From Lumbricus rubellus (taxonomy: Eukaryota; Annelida; Clitellata; Crassiclitellata; Lumbricidae): DNA of 64,000 nt. A model generated the notes under the pieces. That model was given only the letters and a program-made list of their open reading frames with translations. It was not told where the DNA came from and did no database searches. Positions 46,212-57,046 of this stretch are shown here, piece by piece. Numbering within the stretch: position 1 is the first letter of the stretch; every line of letters starts with the position of its first letter. The translations under genes and the position numbers were made by a program. The DNA lies in the NCBI GenBank assembly GCA_945859605.1, contig OX243824.1, forward strand, positions 24,931,814 through 24,995,813, given 5' to 3'.

Positions 46212-48130
46212 TGTAACGCCCGCCCCCGCGTACACTCCCGGGGTCGCCACTCCCGGTCCAACGTGTGCGAGGGCCGCGTGCTGCTGTAGGTCGTAGTTCA
46301 GAGTCAAAGAGGGAGGAACAGAGGCGGTGGCTTCGGAGTTCAAATCCCGTCGGGTCTGGGATGGCCTAGCCTCCGAACTTCCTTCCAGGCCGATGGTCGA
46401 GTGGTAATGGGTGTCCGCGGTACCAAGGGTTGGTCTCTGGTTCGAACCCACAGCAGGCTGTTGAGATGACACCGGCGAAGCTTCTAAACTATCCAAGCGT
46501 GACATAATTTTTGTCAGTGCTCCCGTAACAAAAGTGTCCAGATAATTAATATCCTCTCTGTTCGCAACAGTTGCCACCCTCGTTTCGTCAACATGAAAGT
46601 GCAACTCTTCCTGCAATTCCTTAACATTAGTCTGTATAGACGCTTGCAAAGAGGTTATAGCCTCCATGACCAGCGCTAGCGAAGATGATGGCCTAGAAGG
46701 TTGGGCCGGAGTTACAGGCCTTGAATCATCCATGGCGCTATATAAATTATAATTATTCAACTTCCTAATGTTATCAAGAATCAAAGTCAATATGTTCAAT
46801 TATTATCTTATTATTCCACAAAGGCAAGCAATAATTATTAAGTCTTCTAATGCAAATCAGACATTCAACACAATGTAGATAAAATTATAATTATGCAAAT
46901 CAATGCAGTGACATATAATTATGCAGGTCAATGCAAAATGCCTCAGATCGGAGTATGTCTACAATATCCCCAATTTAGTTCTCAAGTGCCATCATAAAAA
47001 TTTAAAGTAGCCCAATGTTTCTACACCTCCAATCGCGTTATTTCCCTTTAACTAATGTACCTTTTATCTGGAGGCAAGAGACAGAGTAGGCGACGTGCGA
47101 GGTACGACGATAAGGGGGGGGGGTCGAGTCCAGGAAGAACGTCGATGATATAGCGCCCGAAGGAAATCGGCGAAGGCCGACGTTGGTTTGACTCCAAGAC
47201 CGAAATGGCGCGATGAGAAGGCGTGATCCACAATAGGCCGATATTCCAACGAAGGTGCGAAGACAGAGCACACAGCGCCGACGATTCGATTCCTACTCCA
47301 AACAGCGATACAAACGGCTCCGGCCGAAGAAGAGGATCGACACAGAAACCAGTAGCAAGAGAACTGAGCGACGCTTCGAATTAATAGAAATGACTCCAGT
47401 CGCGGAAGATGGCCAACAGAAATCCACAGCACAACGACGTCGAAACTAATACACGCGGCAATAAATCCTGCCTTCACTTCAATAAAATCAGGCTTCGAAT
47501 CCACCACTTCACTATCGAGAGTCACACATCCAACCTGCACGAAGGTTCCAACACGACTGATCGCCCGTTGCGCGATCTTCTTCTATATCGGCCTCGACTG
47601 ACGTAGGACGCGAGCTACTGCGCATGCGCTGCACACGCGGTGATCACGCAAGGGCAACGTGACCCGGCGTGATGGAAAATACCGACACACGAGCCCATGC
47701 TGCTTGCACAAACTACACACAGCCGGCCAGCAGAGTGTATCGCTCCGTCCGTCTGCCCATCCGTCTATCTGTACTGTTCCGGCACTGCGTCTATCAGCCC
47801 GCTTGTCCGCCTGGCCGTACCGGTCTCTCCTATCGGCCGACTCCTCTTCCTCCTTTTCGGCCGACCCTCCATTTCACGCGAGTGTATGAGAGAGTCGATC
47901 AATAATATGGTAGCTATGGCGACTGCTTACGTCATTGCCTTAAAAGCGTGTCGAGCACGATCTCAATATTAAAATCTAGGTCACCAATATTATCTAGGTC
48001 ACCGAATGCAGCTCAAAAATTGATATAAAATATATATAATTATCAAACCACTGACATACCAAGGGATCCAAAAATATATATAGCAACCTGAAATAAAATC
48101 CGTAGCGTCTAGTTATACGCAAACGCTACA
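46212..48130 (-). repeat. 3' LTR (1,919 bp)
   Basis: Same sequence as 53,740-56,058 without the MITE. It therefore also carries the first 196 codons of gag (46,212-46,799), which here run out of the LTR into the minisatellite and stop at 46,113. A short purine tract (GGCCGGAGAGAT on the minus strand) immediately precedes it and is a candidate polypurine tract. Confidence 0.9.
47064..47540 (-). other. 158-codon open frame inside the LTR
   Basis: The same frame exists in both LTRs (47,064-47,540 and 54,592-55,071). The G-run that differs between LTRs differs by exactly three bases, adding one proline, so the frame is kept. It has a hydrophobic stretch (VKAGFIAACISFDVVVLWIS). No homology is recognised and it lies upstream of gag on the same strand. 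It may be chance, since LTRs of one element are identical at insertion. Confidence 0.3.
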
Positions 48131-51100
48131 ATCTCTCCGGCCATCCCTGATTTCTGGCTCTATTTAATTGGATAAATGGAGCCTGAAATTCCCTGTAAGA
48201 CTATACTCCGATTTTAACATTAAAAGTTTAAAATTAAACGCATAAATCAAAAACATGCAATAACCAGTCATAACCGCAGCATCGAACAGCGTTAAGCGAA
48301 AAGTATTCAACCGAATTCACAGAGTTCAGAGTAAATTGTCTTTTCAATATCAATAAGAGTCACTGCGTTTATGTAGCGCCGTTGCTACGAGTTCCGTAGA
48401 AAATGTAAACATTTATAAGCTTATATATAGGTCCATTTTTATCGCAAGCCTCCATCAGTTCAGCATTATGCAGAATATTCCATGGTGAATCCGACCTAAA
48501 TCACAAACAGCAGTATAATCTTGACCCACTCAGGTCATCATAATTAGCCTATCACTTAGGCCTATAACGGTATTTAATACCCATAAGGTCTCTAGCTTAT
48601 CATGTGGTAAATTCTGTGGTTACAGAAGTAATCTTACCAAACATTTCGCCCAACCTCTACCTTAACGCCAAGTACTAATCATATATTTAATCACGGCCTT
48701 TAACACTATAGCCTATAATAGCACACAGCTAACGTAAGTCTCAAAATTATTACAACCGCCTGTCTGCCTATATCATTAAAATTCGCCATGGAAGACCTGC
48801 ATAACGCCATCTCAATATAGGCCCAGACCTGATATTAATATAACATTCCTCATTAATCCTATTTAGTAACTGAGAATAAAATAAGCGACATATTAGGCCT
48901 GAGCTATAGGCCTTACAAGCAATGTGTACAACCAGCGCTGCATATTATACTAAACGGTAACCCAAGTTTATATGTCCAGCCTGCCATGAGTCTGCGCTAG
49001 TAATCCTAATTTTAATTAATAGGCTCTACTGCACAACACTTAATGTACTATAACGATTACACTCCGTCCTACTGTAAAACTAAGTTCACAGCATAAACCT
49101 TGCAAAACCTAGGCTAATTATTTACGCACAGCCTATCTCTGTTTTAATTATTTGTAACATGAGCCACAGTGTAACCAAATGAGAACAGATTACAGCGGAC
49201 AAGTTACAAAAGTCTTATCTAATCAATTAAGAAACATCATGATTATAAAACTAAAATTATAGGCCTACAGTCTATGCATGCATCTATATTATTATGCAGT
49301 CCATCCTACGTCACAGCTGTCTTCCTATCCTCCGTCTATCATTATAATTGTATGCGCTAACTTAGCATGAATAATTATTATTGTATCTATACTCATCCTC
49401 TCTTCTTCTGTCTATCTATCATTAAACATTATAAACAAGGCCACACAGGGAAGTCGACGACCATTCACACGCCGGTAGCGTTTGATGATGTGTCAGTCTA
49501 CGCCTTCGCTCTCCCCCGCCATCTACACTGAACTGCAGAACGTGGGAAAACTCATTAGGCCACCCATCACGAGATCAAAATAGGATGTCTTCCCATAGCA
49601 TCGGGAAACCAGCCCAGTTACATTTATATGCAAGTGCGGAGATTGCGTCAGCCATAAGCGTGCGCTAAATAAACTCGTACTCATTGACACGTACGTTGGT
49701 CCAGATATAGATACGTACACAGCGTACACAATATATATACACACTAGTCCATTTAAGCAAACTGAAAAGTTAGGTCACTCCTGCACCGTATTAAAACTCT
49801 TGCAGAACGATTAATAATATTAATAATAACAGTAAGAAATCTACCTTACGAATACAAATTCGTCCTCCAGAATTAATGCAAAATTATAGGCCAATATAAA
49901 TCGTCCCGCTAATACTTATGTCACGAAATTATATTCTAAGCCGTTAATATAATCAGACCTTCAATTTCAATCATTAGGCTGACCAACCAAATTAATGTAA
50001 ACATTATACGGCTGAATAATTATAATATAAAATGCAGCGATTTATCAACACTGAACAGCCTACCTATAATTAATTATTATAGCCTAATCGCTTATGCCTT
50101 AGGTGTCTAGGTTAACTCGCTGTAGATCCAATGCAAACTTACTTAGGCCTACCATTCGCAAAGGCAGCAGTTAATCAATCGTACAATTAAATATTATATG
50201 TGATCACCTATATCTTAGGCCTATCATTTAATTATATTTATCGCCTTTCGCTCTAATATTATTATAAGCAATAGGTCTACTAGTGACAACCTGAGTCGAT
50301 ACAACTTTCCTGTAGCACCCTGGCCGGTATATTAATTTAATTATATCAGCTAAACAAAATAATATAATATTATCCACTTCAGTCTATCTATGCTAATTCT
50401 TATTATTATTTCTGAATCGTGAATGTATATATAGGCCTATGCACCTGAATGCCATGTAAAATATTGTTATTAAAACCTTCGGCTAAAAATTATATAAGCC
50501 CATCAGCAGTTAATCAATATTATAATATTATTATCACTTTTAGGCCTACCTTAAGCCTATAATTTAATTATATGGCGCCTCGCAATTTGTGCATTAATGC
50601 AGTTACAACAGCGGCGCCAGGCAAAACATATAGGCCTATATATATCATAATCTTATCCATGCAACCTATATATAATTATATCGCTGCTACAGTATGACGC
50701 AATGGGCCTCTAGAATTGTTATATAGCGCCAATTTAAATCATTATTATTGCATCTATCCGCTATGCTCACAACTAATTAAAAATCTTATGTAGGCCTACT
50801 GCTGCATTAAATTTAACTGAGTGAATCTGTTATTATTATTCTTAAACAAATGAACTAATTAATTAATCATGCTATGCATATATATATATGGCAAAAACAT
50901 AGGCCTAATGCAGATCTTGCCTCACAACAGAGCCTATCAAAAAAGAAGGCCTATCATATTAATATCCTTACAGCACTAAGATCACACAATTATTATCATC
51001 ATGACTACTTAAAATGAACAACTTTAGTCATTCCAATATATCTCCTCAGGTCAAAAATCATTCATATAGCGCCAACTATTTATATACAGCGCCACACAAT

Positions 51101-51363
51101 ATATCTCATCCGAGGCACTATTAAAACTGTCCATTGTCCAATGCAATACAATACAAATATTATTCTGTGCAATGCCACACCAGTTCAGTCAACCTACAAT
51201 GCACATTACAGTCATTGCACAGTAACGCAACATGTAAAACCATTACATGTAAAAATAAATCATTTTCATCACAATCGAACTAAGACAATGTTACAGATCT
51301 CCTGCATTCAGAATCTCCGCCATTACACGGTCACCACAAAGGTCAGTCAGTTGACCGTCAGTT
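48131..51363 (-). other. AT-rich non-coding interior replacing pol
   Basis: About 3.2 kb between the gag stop and the 3' LTR. It has no frame above ~75 codons and no reverse transcriptase, integrase or protease motif on either strand. It is rich in TATA/ATTA strings and in TAGGCCTA. In an ordinary gypsy element this is where pol would be. Confidence 0.75.
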
Positions 51364-54327
51364 CTACCCATCGGGTAGCGGACAAGACTTCAACCAAGGA
51401 GCTTTGTCGCTCATACTGACCCAGCGGCGCCCCTCCAGTGGTGCGTACTGTTCCCACCGATCCAACCGGTCCTGGAGATGATCTGGGGTGGGCGCACGTA
51501 CGGCGAACACACGACCAGTGCTAGGGTTGTCCTGATTATCGCCCACCGGTCGATCGGGATTGTCGCCAGGTGGATTCTGTTGCTGCTGCCGAAGTGGACA
51601 TCTGCTTAGCAAGTGCGAGCTAGAGTCGCAGTAGAAACAGCGCCGACCCTCTCTTGGCGAATTCCGACCAACGTTAGGATTGTCGGTATTACCGCCCCCA
51701 GCCTGACCAAGATTGTCGCCAGGTGGATTCTGCTGCCGTTGTCGGAATGGACAGTCCCGCGCGACATGATTTGTAATCCGGTGACATTCGTAACATCTTC
51801 GCTCAGATCGTCCAACTTCCGGTCCCGCCGCCTGTCGGTACCAGCAGACGGAACTCAAATGGCCTATTCTATTACAGATCGAACAGCGTTGGTTATTCCG
51901 CCAGTTATTTCCGTTACCGTTCGACCAACCATTTCCATTTGAACCGTTCTGATCTCTCCACGACTCGCGATTATTGTCTCTGTATTGAGGCGCCGACACC
52001 GGTTGTTGCTTTTCCACCTGCTCCAGTCGTCGTAATATATCCTTCATTAATATAGTATCCTTTGTTGTAGTATCCTCTTCTTTAACTGCATAGACACGTC
52101 CAGGTCGTCGTTCTTGTTGCTCATGGCCACCGACTTCCGCTTTCTGATAGCCGTCCAATCGCATAGCCACCTTGTACGCTTCGTCGAGAGATTTCGGTTC
52201 CCGCTCGCGGATCTTCAGAGCGAGATTTCGGTCTCTCAAGGCGTCCAGGAATGCTCGGATAGCAATGGCTTCACTATGGGCGGTCGACACACCAGGATAT
52301 ACACGGGAAGCTAAGATGCGGATATCATCAACCAAAACTCCCAGATCTTCCTCAGCTTTCTGCTTCCGGGTGCTGAGCTGCGTTTGAAACAGGGCCTGCT
52401 GCTCAGCGGTACCGTACCGTTCCCGAAGTCGCCGAACCAAAGCCGTCCAAGTATCCACGTTCGACTCGCTCAGCAAATGGGTCGCCGGTTCGACTAAGGA
52501 GACGACCAGTTGATTAAATTTCTCTTCGTCCGACCAGTCATTGTTCCTTGCGCATACCGTGAATTTGCGCAAAAAGACTTCCACATCCGTCCTTCCGCTG
52601 TACGATCCAAGTTTCGTGTATTGCCTTTGTTTAGGAGGCGCAGCCGACGACGGTTTGACCTCGGCCGCTTTCACGGTCGTAGACGCGGTCGTTTCCGATT
52701 CCTTGTTTGTTCCAACAGTGCTACTCGTCGGAAGTTCCCAGTCGCCGGTTGTCTGCGTCGCAACGGATGTCGTGGGAACGGATCTGGTAGGACCGGCGGA
52801 AGCGTTGACAGGCGGCAGCACCTTCATTTCTCCAACCGCAAACATCGTCGCTGTACCGTCGCCAGTTATTTCGCTTTTCCCCAGATATGTCGGTTTCAGC
52901 AGCGTTTGACGAGGCAATTCTACGTCACGACTAAATCCGAAATTCTGAGCGCCGAGGCATGAGCTCATCCTCGCCGACTCCACAACGGTTGGCCACCGAG
53001 GAAAAGCGACGTCGCTGGGACGAGGTGGGTCGAGACCGCGAAGCGGATCGAGCCACTCCCGGTTGTCGATGTTGTTGTAGAGCGTGTTCGGAGCGTAGTT
53101 CGGAGCAGGCATCCATGACATGTACGGATGCTCACGACGAGCGCTCGGTGGCATCCAGTCGACCGCTGTAGTTGCCATTGGACCAGGTCGAAGATCGGGT
53201 CGAGCGTAGTCTCGACCGACCACGGTTGACGTCATCCGACCATCGTAGTTGGGCATTGAGTGATAGGTCGGCATTCCCGACGTTGATTGGAAAGCGTCGA
53301 TCCGATTTGCCGACACTTCCGTTCTTGGCTGGACCGCATGCACGAACGATTCATGCATTCTCCATTGCGGGTCCGGTCGAAGATAATCCACGTGAGAGGG
53401 CGAAGAAGAGGCCAAAGGGACTGGGTTGACCTTATCACCCCCCTCCCGAAACAATTTATTTGCGATCGGTTTATTTATTTCAAAATTTCTAGACTCCGAT
53501 TGCTGTGCTGCTTGCATTCTCTTATCAATTATTTTCACAGATTTAGGTCTAGATTCCATTATTTTGCTAACTTCAATATCTATGCTACCATCATCAGACA
53601 TAATCTCTACATTATCAGAAAATTCCCTTTCCTTCCTTCTTTCAAAAGATAATGCAGTTTCTCTTCTTTCGACATTTTCCGTTTCCTCCTCCTCGTCCAA
53701 ATCTCTAGAACTAATTCGACCCCACTGACTGGGACCAATTGTAACGCCCGCCCCCGCGTACACTCCCGGGGTCGCCACTCCCGGTCCAACGTGTGCGAGG
53801 GCCGCGTGCTGCTGTAGGTCGTAGTTCAGAGTCAAAGAGGGAGGAACAGAGGCGGTGGCTTCGGAGTTCAAATCCCGTCGGGTCTGGGATGGCCTAGCCT
53901 CCGAACTTCCTTCCAGGCCGATGGTCGAGTGGTAATGGGTGTCCGCGGTACCAAGGGTTGGTCTCTGGTTCGAACCCACAGCAGGCTGTTGAGATGACAC
54001 CGGCGAAGCTTCTAAACTATCCAAGCGTGACATAATTTTTGTCAGTGCTCCCGTAACAAAAGTGTCCAGATAATTAATATCCTCTCTGTTCGCAACAGTT
54101 GCCACCCTCGTTTCGTCAACATGAAAGTGCAACTCTTCCTGCAATTCCTTAACATTAGTCTGTATAGACGCTTGCAAAGAGGTTATAGCCTCCATGACCA
54201 GCGCTAGCGAAGATGATGGCCTAGAAGGTTGGGCCGGAGTTACAGGCCTTGAATCATCCATGGCGCTATATAAATTATAATTATTCAACTTCCTAATGTT
54301 ATCAAGAATCAAAGTCAATATGTTCAA
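51364..54327 (-). CDS. Gag polyprotein, 987 aa, with three zinc knuckles
   Basis: A capsid/nucleocapsid protein packaging element RNA. The first 196 residues lie in the 5' LTR (54,327 to 53,740) and the frame crosses the LTR end and primer-binding region without interruption. Residues ~1-200 have a coiled-coil-like segment (ALVMEAITSLQASIQTNVKE). Residues ~575-730 are a Retrotrans_gag-type capsid region (LGSYSGRTDVEVFLRKFTVC to KSLDEAYKVAMRLDGYQ). Then come knuckles CSICNRIGHLSSVC (CX2CX4HX4C), CYECHRITNHVARDC (CX2CX5HX4C, one residue longer) and CFYCDSSSHLLSRC. It ends PWLKSCPLPDG with a stop at 51,364. It is intact and far longer than most gypsy gags (~300-500 aa). No pol follows in any frame. 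Confidence 0.85.
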   Translation of the reverse strand: MNILTLILDNIRKLNNYNLYSAMDDSRPVTPAQPSRPSSSLALVMEAITSLQASIQTNVKELQEELHFHVDETRVATVANREDINYLDTFVTGALTKIMSRLDSLEASPVSSQQPAVGSNQRPTLGTADTHYHSTIGLEGSSEARPSQTRRDLNSEATASVPPSLTLNYDLQQHAALAHVGPGVATPGVYAGAGVTIGPSQWGRISSRDLDEEEETENVERRETALSFERRKEREFSDNVEIMSDDGSIDIEVSKIMESRPKSVKIIDKRMQAAQQSESRNFEINKPIANKLFREGGDKVNPVPLASSSPSHVDYLRPDPQWRMHESFVHAVQPRTEVSANRIDAFQSTSGMPTYHSMPNYDGRMTSTVVGRDYARPDLRPGPMATTAVDWMPPSARREHPYMSWMPAPNYAPNTLYNNIDNREWLDPLRGLDPPRPSDVAFPRWPTVVESARMSSCLGAQNFGFSRDVELPRQTLLKPTYLGKSEITGDGTATMFAVGEMKVLPPVNASAGPTRSVPTTSVATQTTGDWELPTSSTVGTNKESETTASTTVKAAEVKPSSAAPPKQRQYTKLGSYSGRTDVEVFLRKFTVCARNNDWSDEEKFNQLVVSLVEPATHLLSESNVDTWTALVRRLRERYGTAEQQALFQTQLSTRKQKAEEDLGVLVDDIRILASRVYPGVSTAHSEAIAIRAFLDALRDRNLALKIREREPKSLDEAYKVAMRLDGYQKAEVGGHEQQERRPGRVYAVKEEDTTTKDTILMKDILRRLEQVEKQQPVSAPQYRDNNRESWRDQNGSNGNGWSNGNGNNWRNNQRCSICNRIGHLSSVCWYRQAAGPEVGRSERRCYECHRITNHVARDCPFRQRQQNPPGDNLGQAGGGNTDNPNVGRNSPREGRRCFYCDSSSHLLSRCPLRQQQQNPPGDNPDRPVGDNQDNPSTGRVFAVRAPTPDHLQDRLDRWEQYAPLEGRRWVSMSDKAPWLKSCPLPDG
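53719..53739 (-). promoter_or_regulatory. Candidate primer-binding site
   Basis: On the minus strand the LTR end CGTTACA is followed by AT and then TGGTCCCAGTCAGTGGGG. This starts with TGG as expected for pairing to a tRNA CCA end. The tRNA species was not identified. The site is translated as part of gag. Confidence 0.55.
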
Positions 54328-56058
54328 TTATTATCTTATTATTCCACAAAGGCAAGCAATAATTATTAAGTCTTCTAATGCAAATCAGACATTCAACACA
54401 ATGTAGATAAAATTATAATTATGCAAGTCAATGCAATGACATATAATTATGCAGGTCAATGCAAAATGCCTCAGATCGGAGTATGTCTACAATATCCCCA
54501 ATTTAGTTCTCAAGTGCCATCATAAAAATTTAAAGTAGCCCAATGTTTCTACACCTCCAATCGCGTTATTTCCCTTTAACTAATGTACCTTTTATCTGGA
54601 GGCAAGAGACAGAGTAGGCGACGTGCGAGGTACGACGATAAGGGGGGGGGGGGGTCGAGTCCAGGAAGAACGTCGATGATATAGCGCCCGAAGGAAATCG
54701 GCGAAGGCCGACGTTGGTTTGACTCCAAGACCGAAATGGCGCGATGAGAAGGCGTGATCCACAATAGGCCGATATTCCAACGAAGGTGCGAAGACAGAGC
54801 ACACAGCGCCGACGATTCGATTCCTACTCCAAACAGCGATACAAACGGCTCCGGCCGAAGAAGAGGATCGACACAGAAACCAGTAGCAAGAGAACTGAGC
54901 GACGCTTCGAATTAATAGAAATGACTCCAGTCGCGGAAGATGGCCAACAGAAATCCACAGCACAACGACGTCGAAACTAATACACGCGGCAATAAATCCT
55001 GCCTTCACTTCAATAAAATCAGGCTTCGAATCCACCACTTCACTATCGAGAGTCACACATCCAACCTGCACGAAGGTTCCAACACGACTGATCGCCCGTT
55101 GCGCGATCTTCTTCTATATCGGCCTCGACTGACGTAGGACGCGAGCTACTGCGCATGCGCTGCACACGCGGTGATCACGCAAGGGCAACGTGACCCGGCG
55201 TGATGGAAAATACCGACACACGAGCCCATGCTGCTTGCACAAACTACACACAGCCGGCCAGCAGAGTGTATCGCTCCGTCCGTCTGCCCATCCGTCTATC
55301 TGTACTGTTCCGGCACTGCGTCTATCAGCCCGCTTGTCCGCCTGGCCGTACCGGTCTCTCCTATCGGCCGACTCCTCTTCCTCCTTTTCGGTCGACCCTC
55401 CATTTCACGCGAGTGTATGAGAGAGTCGATCAATAATATGGTAGCTATGGCGACTGCTTACGTCATTGCCTTAAAAGCGTGTCGAGCACGATCTCAATCA
55501 TAGAGATGTATTATAATAAATATAACGCTAGAGGGAATATCACGTCTATACATTGAAATCTTTGTCTAATTGGACCCGACCAATCACAACTGTCTAATTG
55601 GACCCGACCAATCACAACTGTCTAATTGGACCCGAACTGTCTAATTGGACCCGACCAATCACAGTCTTACACCTTAGATCAGCTGGAAAAGTAAATAATT
55701 TTAAAGCGAACATGGCGACGTAAGAATCGCCTGTGATTGGTCGTTTGCACAGAGTGACGTCACTGGCGTGATTACCGTTAATATATATATATATAAGGTC
55801 GTTGATGACCTCACTTTTTTATGCAGAGGAGATAGGCCATACTCTCTCTAGCCTATATATTTTACATATATAGCGTACATCTCTATGATCTCAATATTAA
55901 AATCTAGGTCACCAATATTATCTAGGTCACCGAATGCAGCTCAAAAATTGATATAAAATATATATAATTATCAAACCACTGACATACCAAGGGATCCAAA
56001 AATATATATAGCAACCTGAAATAAAATCCGTAGCGTCTAGTTATACGCAAACGCTACA
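53740..56058 (-). repeat. 5' LTR (2,319 bp including a nested MITE)
   Basis: Matches 46,212-48,130 throughout. The extra 397 bp are the MITE at 55,499-55,887 plus its 8-bp duplication. Promoter-like strings on the minus strand include TGACGTAA and GCGCATGCGCAG. I could not fix the transcription start. It must lie upstream of the gag ATG at 54,327 if gag is to be expressed from this LTR. Confidence 0.9.
55499..55887. mobile_element. hAT-type MITE, 389 bp (level 4 of nest)
   Basis: An exact 8-bp duplication ATCTCAAT (55,491-55,498 and 55,888-55,895) and perfect 12-bp ends CATAGAGATGTA/TACATCTCTATG. The interior has about 3.6 tandem copies of a 28-bp unit TGTCTAATTGGACCCGACCA plus ATCACAAC (55,562-55,665). 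It is absent from the other LTR, so it inserted after the retrotransposon. Confidence 0.92.
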
Positions 56059-56507
56059 ATACTCTTTTTTAAATGGAAGCTGGATTGATGAAAATACTAT
56101 TTTTTAAATGGAAGCTGGATTGATGACAACGATTCATGCTGTCCTAGATTACACCAACAGGTACTAGCTTCATATCGGAGTGACTGAATGACACTAACAA
56201 GTTAATAGTTTACGCATGAATGACAGCGACAGGTGTTTACCCGTACGACACTAATTAGTTGACACAGCACGGGGAACTCGATAATTAGCCTAAGTTTAAA
56301 CAAATTGTAGGCCTACCGGCACTTTGCCAGCAAAGGGGGGGAATTGTCCGGGGGGGTTAATGTCCTAGGCTAAGTCAGGGGGGTTTCTGTCCGGGGGGGG
56401 TTTTGTCCGGGGGGGTTTTTGTCCGGGGGGGTTTTTGTCCAGGGGGGGTTTTGTCCGGTCACCGCGCGCAGCAACCTTCCAGCCTTAGAGGGAACGTTGA
56501 CTGCAAT

Positions 56508-57046
56508 ATTAACCAATGTGACGATTATGAGGATAATGATGTTGATCGTGATGACGGCGATGGTTATTATGATGATGAATAGGTCTATGATGACAATTAC
56601 GATGGTAATGTATAATGCGAAAGATGATGAATAGGATTGATATAGGAACAAGATATTGAATTTTATATTGCTCATTTATTAGAACTGGATGAATATAGCT
56701 GTGTGAACATTTCTTTGCTTACATTGAAATGCATGTTGATTATAATGCCTATCTATTCACCTTTAAGGGTAGGCCTAAAAATCTATCTCTTCACTTGACA
56801 CAGGTATTGTATTTTCTTTGAAGCGAAATGTCAGCAAGATCGACTTTTAAATCACCTCAAAGCAGTGTCCTCATAATTCCGATCTTCAACGACAACTGGA
56901 AACAATCGCATTGTAACTAATCTGGTGGATGACCCTAAACTAATATAGAATGTCGTATAGATAAATATTATAGCATACATAATTTCTTAACTAGTTTCTT
57001 TTCTGTTGTGGCACGGTCGATCAATCATGAGCGATGCTCTAGCCAT
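56508..57046. repeat. GAT/ATG-rich low-complexity tract and flank
   Basis: 56,517-56,632 is dominated by GATGATGA/ATTATGATG-type triplets. The rest is unremarkable. Confidence 0.5.

Larger units (their letters stand above)
46212..56058 (-). mobile_element. Gag-only LTR retrotransposon (TR-GAG-like), level 3 of nest
   Basis: A minus-strand element, 5' LTR 53,740-56,058 and 3' LTR 46,212-48,130, flanked by ATAC on both sides (46,208-46,211 and 56,059-56,062). The LTRs start TGTAGCG and end CGTTACA. After removal of a nested MITE they differ by about three substitutions and a 10-versus-13 G run over ~1.92 kb, so the insertion is recent. The interior (48,131-53,739) contains the rest of gag and a ~3.2-kb AT-rich non-coding stretch. 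No protease, integrase, RT or RNase H is present. It would need proteins from an autonomous relative. Confidence 0.88.
45846..56463. mobile_element. C-rich TIR element carrying a minisatellite (level 2 of nest)
   Basis: A 9-bp GCGCGCAGC flanks it (45,837-45,845 and 56,464-56,472). Terminal inverted repeats start GGT(T/G)...GGACAAAACCCCCCCTGG and consist of about 16-17-bp tandem units GGACAAAAACCCCCCC, four to five on each side (45,858-45,938 and 56,387-56,456). Without the LTR element it would be about 0.77 kb. It encodes nothing recognisable. A 9-bp duplication with GG-starting ends would suit Mutator- or Merlin-type transposition, which is inference only. Confidence 0.75.
44286..56499. mobile_element. 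Non-autonomous hAT element (level 1 of nest)
   Basis: An exact 8-bp duplication ACTGCAAT flanks it (44,278-44,285 and 56,500-56,507). The ends are inverted: CAACGTTCCCTGTAAGG on the left and the complement of CCTTAGAGGGAACGTTG on the right. GC-alternating sequence (GCGCGTGCGCGCGCGCAC) follows the left end and GCGCGCAGC precedes the right end. Removing the nested 10.6 kb and one of its TSD copies leaves about 1.59 kb without a transposase. The internal sequence (44,330-45,836) shows only short frames. Confidence 0.85.

Noticed and set aside
46430..46455. GGTTCGAACCC string as a tRNA B box or SINE promoter
   Set aside because: There is no A box at the right distance and no cloverleaf. The string lies inside gag coding sequence and is repeated only because the LTR is.
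46113..46799. 228-codon ORF as an independent gene
   Set aside because: Its first 196 codons are the gag start within the 3' LTR. The remainder is flanking minisatellite read by accident.
48131..51363. Hidden pol in the interior of the gag-only element
   Set aside because: Both strands were read for RT, integrase and protease motifs and none was found. Stops are dense and the sequence is AT-rich.
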